64,000 nucleotides of DNA from Maribellus comscasis (GTDB lineage Bacteria > Bacteroidota > Bacteroidia > Bacteroidales > Prolixibacteraceae): assembly GCF_009762775.1 (NCBI RefSeq), contig NZ_CP046401.1, forward strand, positions 7,142,001 to 7,206,000, written 5' to 3'. Below are positions 9,924 through 16,683 of this stretch, piece by piece. The notes under the pieces are model-generated. The model saw only the letters and a program-made list of their open reading frames with translations. It did no database searches and was not told the origin of the DNA. Each line of letters begins with the position of its first letter. The first letter of the stretch is position 1. The translations under genes were made by a program, and so were the position numbers.

Positions 9924-10903
9924 GCTTCTTCTCCATTATTTCCAAACAATGGCAAGCTAGTGCATCCTTCCGGTAAATTTATTGCCATAGCCGACTGCCC
10001 ATTGATATAGAATTCTATCGTTTCTATTTCGGAGCTAAAACAGGATAACAACTGACTAACTTTTTCAAAATCAAAAACTGTTTTTCCTTCCTGTTTTTCA
10101 GGTAATGTTTTTACCAAATCAGTAAACGCAGGGAGGATGAGTTTAGAATCTTTGTTTAGTTGTAGCCAGAATAAAATTTCGTTATCGGTACCGGCTTTTG
10201 ATGCCGAATCGTAAAAAGTTGCCCCTTGACGCATCGCTGCTTTTAGTTTAATAATGTCTTCTTTTAATAGGGCTGTTCCAAGTTCTCCAGCTACTTCTAA
10301 TGGATCTTTTAAATTTTGTGGATTTATGGAGAAGTGATGTAAATAATGTCCTTCTTGAAGTTTGGATTGACGTCCTATTGTTGTCATTGCTGCTTCGTCA
10401 AAAGATTCTTCGCCCTCTTCTGTTTTTTCCTTCTTTGGTTTAGGGTCTGCAAAAGGTGCTTTAATCTGTTCCGTATAAATATTGTTTTCATGCCATATAT
10501 TTTTAGCATGGTTAACCTGCAATGGGCCATGAATTGAAATATTTACTTTTTTTGCTTTGTTAGCATAGGTTGCGCCAAACAGTCTTATATCTATGCATTT
10601 TAACAAATTTCCATTTACTATTTTTTTATCTTTTTCATCTTTAGTATCCTTAAAAAGAAAATTGTATTTATCATCTAAACTTCGCGGATTTCCTGTGTCC
10701 GGTTTAGGAGTTTGAAAGTAGAAAACCTTTTCATTTGGGTACATTTTCGTAAAATAATAGCGAACAGTATATTTAAACGCTTTGTCTGTTGCATACACGA
10801 TACCGTTAGGTAATGTCCGGGGTTGTCCAGAAAAATCTGCATTGTAATTTGAATTAATTGCCTTTACAATGGCACATCCAAAAACTCTGTTGTCGAAATT
10901 CAT
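9920..10903 (-). CDS. cas7: Cas7 Cascade backbone subunit (type I-B, Csh2-like)
   Basis: This 327-residue RAMP protein starts NRVFGCAIVKAINSNYNADF and includes RLFGATYANKAKKVNISIHGPLQ in its middle, the pattern of Csh2/Cas7 proteins that coat the crRNA spacer and make up the Cascade backbone. A charged loop (PKKEKTEEGEESFDE) precedes the conserved region LHHFSINPQNL. It sits 25 nt downstream of cas8 and overlaps cas5. Confidence 0.93.
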   Translation of the reverse strand: MNFDNRVFGCAIVKAINSNYNADFSGQPRTLPNGIVYATDKAFKYTVRYYFTKMYPNEKVFYFQTPKPDTGNPRSLDDKYNFLFKDTKDEKDKKIVNGNLLKCIDIRLFGATYANKAKKVNISIHGPLQVNHAKNIWHENNIYTEQIKAPFADPKPKKEKTEEGEESFDEAAMTTIGRQSKLQEGHYLHHFSINPQNLKDPLEVAGELGTALLKEDIIKLKAAMRQGATFYDSASKAGTDNEILFWLQLNKDSKLILPAFTDLVKTLPEKQEGKTVFDFEKVSQLLSCFSSEIETIEFYINGQSAMAINLPEGCTSLPLFGNNGEEA

Positions 10904-10928
10904 AATTTTATAATTTTAGGTTGTTTAT

Positions 10929-12815
10929 TTACTTTTCATTTTTATAAAAAATCACTGCTGGCGCAAAGTATCCGGCGAGCAAATAACGTTGACTATTTTT
11001 GATGTTCTCATCACTGCTATAAGCAAGAACCTGTGCACATAATCGTTCAAATCTTCCTTTTCCAAAGCTTATTTCATGTTTATACACATTTACTGTATTC
11101 GTAATAGCATTTTGCAAATGTTCTACTGTTGCTTTTTGTAGAAATGGTTCAAGCATCGCATGACTTGGTTTATCTGCTTTATTATGGTATAGCAAATAAT
11201 AAATTACTTGTCCTGTAGCAAAGAGGAATTCAGGTAAACTTTGATCTAACTGGATATTGTCATTATTGGCAATTAAATCCATCTTTTTCATTAATTCATT
11301 AAATTGTGTTGCCATATTGATAGAATTATGATTTATAAAAAACTGATTCAACGAAAACCAGATGTTTAATTTCTTTTTAATTTGTATGTCTCTGTTGTAA
11401 CCTTCATCTTGTTTAACATCGAGAAGTATTGAGAAAAGCATAAGCTTATCAAACATTAATGTTGTAATTGCCTGTTTTCTTGATTTATAAATAAAATCGT
11501 AAAAGGCTTTTCTGTATCGTAAAATGAGTGAAGCCATTTCTTCGCCTCCATTTTTTATAAATTTTGGATTTATTTCATTGAAGTAGTTGTAACTGATTAT
11601 ACCATCTTTTATTCTCACAAGAGAATTATTGAATATTTCCTTTACAATTTTATTCTCAAACCCAAAAATTGTATGAATTCTCTGTGTCGGAAGAAGTTCT
11701 TTTTCTTTATTCTTTATTGCAAAAAGATTTTGAATGTTACAAACCTTAATAAGATATTCAAATTTGGATACAAAATCGAAATCATATACAATAGAGCCGT
11801 TGATATACAAAAGGTAATAATTAGCTAATACTCTTTGCGGGTTTGTATCAAATAATGATTTAAGTATTTGCGGCAAGGTTCTTTTTGAGCCTTCTGCATC
11901 GAATAATTTAACAATTTCTGTACTGGTAATCTTTTCGCCTTCATCAAATTTAAATTCCTGTTTGTCAATGATTACGGGCAGTGGAGTTGGAAATGCTTTT
12001 TGATATGACAGTATTTCAAATTTATTTAATGCTTTTGCATCGTCCATTGAAATTCTAGTATTAATGCCATCAATCATTAAGCCAGTCTTATGTTCCATAA
12101 ACATTTTTTTCTTATTTGCTCCATTTATAAAGTTGCTTAAACCTTTAGATTTGTCAATTGGAACATTTTTGGGGATACAGTAGTCATTGTTGTTAAACAA
12201 CTTCGTATTCAAATATTTTTCATGAACTATTTTATAATAATTCAAATCTATATTCCTTATATAGAGATTAATATAATCTTTTGTCTTAAGCACTTTAAGA
12301 ATGGAAATAAGTTGTAATTTATCTCTTTTTTTAACTTCAATTTTAGTGCTTATTAACCAGTCAAAAACTAAAGATATAGTGTTAGCAAATTTTTCTGATG
12401 TTTCAATATATTCTACATCTGTATCCTCCAAATACTCTGCTTGTGCTATCTTAAAATATGTCTTAATAATTTTATTATTTATATGCCCAAAATTCTCATT
12501 CTTGAATGCAAAAATGAATGGACTACAAGAATGAATTTTTTTGTCACTAACACATTTATTGGTATTTGTTGCACCACCTATAGTTCTTCCTTGCTCCCAA
12601 TAATTGGTTGCATCATTAAATAAACTGCTGGGAATTTCCTTTCCATCATAAATTACATAATCCTCACCCTCAATAGGTGAATTGTTTTTCCAGTTTCCTT
12701 CGTCGTCCAATTCTATCCATAAGTGCAGTCCGGGCGACGGAGTTTTGTTTAGGTCAAAGACTTCGGGGTAATCTTGTTCCAAGTCGTTTACAAAGTTGAT
12801 TAGTTCTCGTATCAT
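10929..12815 (-). CDS. cas8b: Cas8b large Cascade subunit (Csh1-like)
   Basis: A 628-residue, lysine- and asparagine-rich soluble protein in the position where type I-B loci carry the large subunit, upstream of cas7-cas5-cas3. The N-terminal phrase SPGLHLWIELDDEGNW and a pair of cysteines in NKCVSDKKIHSC are consistent with Cas8b/Csh1 proteins that read the PAM and start target unwinding. Large subunits diverge fast, so the subfamily is set mainly by context (Cas7/Cas5 of I-B type, Cas3 with fused HD, separate Cas6). The start at 12815 is 55 nt from a REP hairpin, so the cas operon has been interrupted just upstream of this gene. Confidence 0.85.
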   Translation of the reverse strand: MIRELINFVNDLEQDYPEVFDLNKTPSPGLHLWIELDDEGNWKNNSPIEGEDYVIYDGKEIPSSLFNDATNYWEQGRTIGGATNTNKCVSDKKIHSCSPFIFAFKNENFGHINNKIIKTYFKIAQAEYLEDTDVEYIETSEKFANTISLVFDWLISTKIEVKKRDKLQLISILKVLKTKDYINLYIRNIDLNYYKIVHEKYLNTKLFNNNDYCIPKNVPIDKSKGLSNFINGANKKKMFMEHKTGLMIDGINTRISMDDAKALNKFEILSYQKAFPTPLPVIIDKQEFKFDEGEKITSTEIVKLFDAEGSKRTLPQILKSLFDTNPQRVLANYYLLYINGSIVYDFDFVSKFEYLIKVCNIQNLFAIKNKEKELLPTQRIHTIFGFENKIVKEIFNNSLVRIKDGIISYNYFNEINPKFIKNGGEEMASLILRYRKAFYDFIYKSRKQAITTLMFDKLMLFSILLDVKQDEGYNRDIQIKKKLNIWFSLNQFFINHNSINMATQFNELMKKMDLIANNDNIQLDQSLPEFLFATGQVIYYLLYHNKADKPSHAMLEPFLQKATVEHLQNAITNTVNVYKHEISFGKGRFERLCAQVLAYSSDENIKNSQRYLLAGYFAPAVIFYKNEK

Positions 12816-12870
12816 AGGATTTTAATAATATTTTGTTTCATATCGTTTGTAATTTCAGTTTGTTGTTAAT

Positions 12871-12906
12871 TTTTAACGCTGACAGGTCTTTCAGACGCTG
12901 TCAGGT
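12871..12906. repeat. REP hairpin, left copy flanking the RAYT gene
   Basis: This 36-nt element is identical to the copy at 13597-13632 and in the same orientation. Arms CTGACAG (12879-12885) and CTGTCAG (12898-12904) form a hairpin with a 12-nt loop. It lies 10 nt beyond the stop codon of the transposase gene. Confidence 0.9.
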
Positions 12907-12916
12907 TGGTTAGTTA

Positions 12917-13585
12917 CTACAAATCCAACCATTTTTCTATTTCTATTATTTCTACTTTTTTATCATGCATTGTTTTAAAGTTTGCTTTATTGTCGAACCA
13001 ACCAACCACCTTTTCTCTTTGCAGTTTAGTTGGTTTTATTGAAATACAGCTTAAATAGCTGCTCCACGGATATTCTAAAATATGTTCGCAAAAACCATGG
13101 TGAACAGGGTTATTATGAATGTACCGAATTACCCGTTTCAGATATTCTTTGTTATCAATTAGTTTTCTTTTAAACGGGCGTTCGAACATTGTTCCTTTGC
13201 TACCGTATTTTGTATTGTAGTATTTGGCATAGGAATTAAACAGATGCGAAAAGTGTTTTTCCGGCTTTGGTATTTTTACGCTGTCAGGAGCTTCGCACAC
13301 TGACAGGTCGGTGGTTTCCCATTTTATTTCATTAAACCTGACGGCGTCGAAAGACCCGTCAGCATTACTGTATTTATAGCAAACATTTTCCTTTATTCGC
13401 ACTAAAAAGTGAAAGTGGTTAGACATTAACACCCATGCAAATGTTTCGGCAATTGGTGAAATATATTTATCATACAAACTCAAAAAACAATCGTAGTTAT
13501 CGGGGGTGCGAAACAAATCACGTCCGCCAACAGCGTGGCTGTAAATGTGGTAGTAATTACCGGATTCAAGTTTTTCTATTGCCAT
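12917..13585 (-). CDS. REP-associated tyrosine transposase (RAYT, Y1/IS200-like)
   Basis: A 222-residue single-strand DNA transposase of the HUH family: the metal-binding pair is His57/His59 in SNHFHFLV, and the C-terminal half has the usual GTMFERPFKRKLI and RVIRYIHNNPVHHGF segments, where the catalytic Tyr lies. RAYTs mobilise REP hairpins; this copy is framed by two identical 36-nt REPs. It interrupts the cas operon between cas6 and cas8b without breaking either frame and reads in the same direction. Residues 74-83 and 93-103 are encoded by two further palindromes (13338-13362 and 13281-13306), which look like in-frame REP additions and lengthen the linker after the HUH strand. The frame is intact, so it may be functional. 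Confidence 0.92.
   Translation of the reverse strand: MAIEKLESGNYYHIYSHAVGGRDLFRTPDNYDCFLSLYDKYISPIAETFAWVLMSNHFHFLVRIKENVCYKYSNADGSFDAVRFNEIKWETTDLSVCEAPDSVKIPKPEKHFSHLFNSYAKYYNTKYGSKGTMFERPFKRKLIDNKEYLKRVIRYIHNNPVHHGFCEHILEYPWSSYLSCISIKPTKLQREKVVGWFDNKANFKTMHDKKVEIIEIEKWLDL
13281..13306. repeat. REP-like palindrome inside the RAYT gene (1)
   Basis: Arms CTGTCAG (13281-13287) and CTGACAG (13300-13306) with a 12-nt loop use the same arm sequences as the flanking REPs, and encode CEAPDSV in the transposase. Confidence 0.75.
13338..13362. repeat. REP-like palindrome inside the RAYT gene (2)
   Basis: Arms CTGACGG (13338-13344) and CCGTCAG (13356-13362) enclose an 11-nt loop. It is a one-base variant of the flanking REP arms and encodes transposase residues 75-83. 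Confidence 0.65.
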
Positions 13586-13596
13586 AGTTTCTTATT

Positions 13597-13632
13597 TTTT
13601 AACGCTGACAGGTCTTTCAGACGCTGTCAGGT
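13597..13632. repeat. REP hairpin, right copy; supplies the cas6 stop codon
   Basis: Identical over 36 nt to 12871-12906. On the minus strand the element carries the last codons of cas6 (Pro-Asp-Ser-Val) and its TGA at 13617-13619, so cas6 now ends inside the REP. Confidence 0.9.
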
Positions 13633-14408
13633 CCATTGGTTATTTCACACCATCCAAATCCAGTGGAGCTTTTCTCACTTACGCCTGCCCCCCAAATCAT
13701 GCGGTGTATTTCCGGAGGTGCAGTCAGCTCAAAATCGAACAAATTGCCCACAATTCTTGATTTCTGCGAGGTTCCGGGTTTTATTACAAACCCGGCACGT
13801 TTGAAATCAGTAATTCTTTTAAAACTGATTTGCCCGGAATCAATAAATTCCGCTTTCCTTGTACTCTTATATTTTTCAACCAAATGTTTTATGGCAAGCG
13901 TGTCAAAATCTTTGTCGTTGGGTGAAAGATATTGCGGATGTTTGTCTGTTTCCGTTTTAAAACTAACAACCCAAGGCGTTTGCAGACGATAGTACATTGT
14001 TTCAGAAAATTTAGGTTCGGGCAAAGCTTCAACACCTGCAACTTTAAAATCGATACCATTAAACTTATCACCCAGGTAAAATTCCTGCTTCATAAACAAT
14101 CCTTTTATAAAATTGGAAGCAGCTTCGGTTACATCGAAACTAATTTGCAGTATGATTGTATGTTCCGATATTTCAAACAACTTTTTCTCTTTCCATAGTT
14201 TGGGCTTTCCAAAATCCAACCGCGAAAAACAAAAGAGTTTGTATAATTTGGTTGTGTTTTGCCCGTAACCTTGTTCGTGAAGAAATTGGGCAAAATCTTT
14301 ATCGGCTTGTTTCAGTACTTTATAAATCCAGGCACTGATGTAATATTGGTAATCCATGGGCAACATACGTTGCTTTGTGGTGCGGTTTAGAGTGATTTGA
14401 AATCTCAT
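13617..14408 (-). CDS. cas6: Cas6 pre-crRNA endoribonuclease
   Basis: The 263-residue protein starts MRFQITLNRT and ends with the glycine-rich RNA-binding loop of Cas6, GAGVSEKSSTGFGWCEI. It cuts the array transcript within each repeat, leaving the 8-nt handle, and is expected to act on the repeat described here. A separate Cas6 is normal in type I-B. The final residues PDSV and the stop lie in a REP element, so the native C-terminus has been replaced by a few residues, after the conserved loop and so probably harmlessly. It follows the WYL regulator by 45 nt. Confidence 0.93.
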   Translation of the reverse strand: MRFQITLNRTTKQRMLPMDYQYYISAWIYKVLKQADKDFAQFLHEQGYGQNTTKLYKLFCFSRLDFGKPKLWKEKKLFEISEHTIILQISFDVTEAASNFIKGLFMKQEFYLGDKFNGIDFKVAGVEALPEPKFSETMYYRLQTPWVVSFKTETDKHPQYLSPNDKDFDTLAIKHLVEKYKSTRKAEFIDSGQISFKRITDFKRAGFVIKPGTSQKSRIVGNLFDFELTAPPEIHRMIWGAGVSEKSSTGFGWCEITNGPDSV

Positions 14409-14453
14409 AAGACTACGATTAAGTTAATTTATCAAAGTTGAATCATATCACTG

Positions 14454-15365
14454 TCAACATATGTCAGCAATACTATTTTTTATTATGTTTTTCAAATAAT
14501 CTTTCAGACTATCGGGATATACGATTTCAATTTCGTTGATTAATCCCAATACAAAACGACCAACACCTTCGAAACCTGCAACTTCGGTCTCAAAAACAGA
14601 TTGTTCATCACTCAGCAAACAGATAAATTCCTCTGACAACGGATATTCTTCCTTTAATAGTTCCGTTGCCCGCATACTCAGGTTTAATCTGACTTTGATA
14701 CGTTTATCTGAACTTATTCTGAAAACATCGATGGGAACGGCTTTGTGTGCTTTTTCATTTTCCCATGGTTCGGGTAATGGCTGCACAGAAGTAATTCGGG
14801 CATTTTTAAATGTTTTGCAGCAATGGTCTTCCATATCGAATGCCCAGGTAGCTACATAATTGGTGGTAAAATCAAAAGGTTCAACCATCCGGTCTTTCAT
14901 TTCTCCGCTGTTGGCAGAAAAGTAGCCGCGCAGAATAACCTTGTTTTTATATTTTATAGCCTTTATTAGTTCATGGATATTGGCAGAATGCTGAGGTTTT
15001 ACAATGGTGTTGGCAACACGGTCGAAATCGTAAAGTGCGTACAGCTTTTTAATAAGATTGCGTTTTAATAAATTTTCGTCGCTCACTGAATGAATTGCAT
15101 TCTGTAAAATGTGTGCCTCTTCTTTTGAAAAGTGTAAAAGTTCGCTTATCTCTTTGAAATAGGGTGTATTCTTATCGATATAGTACCTGCCGTTAACCGG
15201 TTCGGGAATTATAAATCCAACTTCGCGTAAATCCTTAATATCGCGAAACACAGTCCGCCCTGAAACTCCAAAACGCCCTGCAATTTCATGTTGGCTGTAA
15301 CGAAGACCACTGGAAAGATAAATCATTAGTTCCAGTAATCGTTTTAACTTATTTTGTTCTCTCAT
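14454..15365 (-). CDS. WYL-domain transcriptional regulator of the cas operon
   Basis: This 303-residue protein has an N-terminal winged helix-turn-helix of the DeoR/HTH_11 type (YSQHEIAGRFGVSGRTVFRDIKDL, with the recognition helix at about residues 32-48) and a C-terminal WYL module that in relatives senses nucleotides or other ligands. It is the first gene of the CRISPR transcript, 45 nt before cas6 and in the same direction. WYL proteins often occur at cas loci, where the few studied ones act as repressors or activators; autoregulation of the operon is likely but not shown. No clear promoter or operator palindrome was seen in the 120 nt upstream. Confidence 0.88.
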   Translation of the reverse strand: MREQNKLKRLLELMIYLSSGLRYSQHEIAGRFGVSGRTVFRDIKDLREVGFIIPEPVNGRYYIDKNTPYFKEISELLHFSKEEAHILQNAIHSVSDENLLKRNLIKKLYALYDFDRVANTIVKPQHSANIHELIKAIKYKNKVILRGYFSANSGEMKDRMVEPFDFTTNYVATWAFDMEDHCCKTFKNARITSVQPLPEPWENEKAHKAVPIDVFRISSDKRIKVRLNLSMRATELLKEEYPLSEEFICLLSDEQSVFETEVAGFEGVGRFVLGLINEIEIVYPDSLKDYLKNIIKNSIADIC

Positions 15366-15497
15366 TATTCATTTGTGAATGTGGGACAGCGATTTGTTTG
15401 TTTGGACATTAAAGCTATTTGATAAATCTCAAACCAGAGAATTTAAACCGAGAAATAATTTATGTTTTTGAGCAGTACCAAAGGCTTCAACTTGATT

Positions 15498-15620
15498 TTA
15501 TGAGCAAATGATTTCTAACACTGATAGAACAGGTTTATCTTTTTTGGAAGGAATAATACCGAGTTCTCGGGATAATCTAAAAGTTTCACCAAGGCTCACA
15601 TTGAAATACAATTGGTATAA
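15498..15620 (-). pseudogene. Short coding-like remnant, family unknown
   Basis: On the minus strand a 40-codon stretch between two stops reads like real protein, including GETFRLSRELGIIPSKKDKP and ending VLSVLEIICS. There is no plausible start (only a GTG at 15599) and no continuation. I cannot name the family. It lies 46 nt downstream of another remnant on the same strand. Confidence 0.3.
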
Positions 15621-15666
15621 CTATTTTGCTGTATAAGATAATCGATAAAAATAATTAGAAGTAGAA

Positions 15667-15801
15667 CTAAATGACTATCATATCCACCAACGGTAAAAAA
15701 TAATTCGTTGACCAGATTTCCATTTCATCGGGATTTTTAATAAAAGACCTGAGGTCATTTCTTACCATTTCAATATTGGTATTCTGAATTTTGTTTTTCA
15801 T
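15667..15801 (-). pseudogene. Possible C-terminal remnant of an AbiEii-type nucleotidyltransferase toxin
   Basis: A 44-codon frame, with phrases IEMVRNDLRSFIKNPDEMEI and WSTNYFLPLVDMI, resembles from memory the C-terminal end of Bacteroidota AbiEii/AbiGii-like toxins. The rest of the gene is absent: upstream there is a stop after seven codons. This is a weak family assignment on a short string; it may instead be a small hypothetical gene. Confidence 0.3.
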
Positions 15802-15886
15802 GACTGTCTTTGATTTTCCGGTTTATTTCCCTGTCAATCCTTGTAGGAGAAACCGATATCGTAAGTTCAGATGGTTTTACGGTTTT

Positions 15887-16129
15887 ATTGCACCAGCGGT
15901 TTATGCAGCCAAAAAGCCGGGTGAATGGCAGACCTATGAAATTACGCTTGTTAGCCGCCATGTTACAGTTTCACTTAATGGAATCGAAGTTATTCCAACC
16001 GTCCCATCCCCGGGGATAACATTAGGATCGCCTGATAGCAATGAAGGAGAACCCGGACCAATTATGATTCAGGGTGACCATGGTCCTGTTGAATTTCGCA
16101 AATTTGTTATTACTCCGTCAGTTAATTGA
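15887..16129 (+). pseudogene. C-terminal fragment of a DUF1080 (3-keto-disaccharide hydrolase) protein
   Basis: From about 15887 the frame reads APAVYAAKKPGEWQTYEITL, then VTVSLNGIEVIPTV, then EPGPIMIQGDHGPVEFRKF. This is the C-terminal half of the DUF1080 jelly-roll domain (GEW..., lNG, E.GPI.LQ.HG.pvefRN). No N-terminal half, signal peptide or start is found upstream; the preceding codons of the frame (15791-15886) are unrelated. The fragment is therefore a decayed gene end. DUF1080 proteins include hydrolases of 3-keto sugars, a chemistry potentially relevant to the FAD oxidoreductases farther along the window. Confidence 0.7.
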
Positions 16130-16683
16130 GTTACAAAACAAAACTTTCGTGCAATAAATGCTAATACCAAAAGTATTTGAAATACCGGGGCGTGCCTTTT
16201 TGTAATAAAGGATACAGAGAGAAAAAAGAGCTCATTCCCGGCCTCTTTTTTTGTGCCCTTTTTTTTCTTCCTTTTGGGATAATAATATTTCATAAAATAG
16301 AATTGTTGCCTATTTCCGGGGATACAATGGCAAAAATGATGGATTAAATTATTCTGTGCCATATGGAGATTTCTTGAAAACGTCCTGCAGAAGTTATAAT
16401 TCCTTTTGACGATTCTGATACATGTAAACTATGTATATTCTTTTTGTATTTTATCAATTAAATCACACATATAATTTATTAAATTAGTAAAATTGAATTT
16501 TACTAAAATCTGGTTTAATCGATTTGAGATAGGGATGGACTTTTAGCTTCTTATTTAGTATTGCACGAAGAAACAAAGATTATAATAGAAACAGCATTGT
16601 AGACATTCCTGTATTACTCACAAACAATTAAAAAAGAAACATAATAAAATTTAAAATTTGCTTAATCAAAAAATGGCTGACTC
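16130..16683. other. Non-coding gap upstream of the AAA+ gene
   Basis: No gene is supported here. An A/T-rich hairpin (AAAAAAGAG 16222-16230 with CTCTTTTTT 16243-16251) could be a terminator for the former DUF1080 gene. The last 200 nt are very AT-rich and probably hold the promoter of the AAA+ gene, but I see no exact TAnnTTTG box. Confidence 0.5.

Noticed and set aside
16130..16683. Short open frames between the DUF1080 fragment and the AAA+ gene
   Set aside because: They are driven by A/T-rich runs and homopolymers and resemble no protein.
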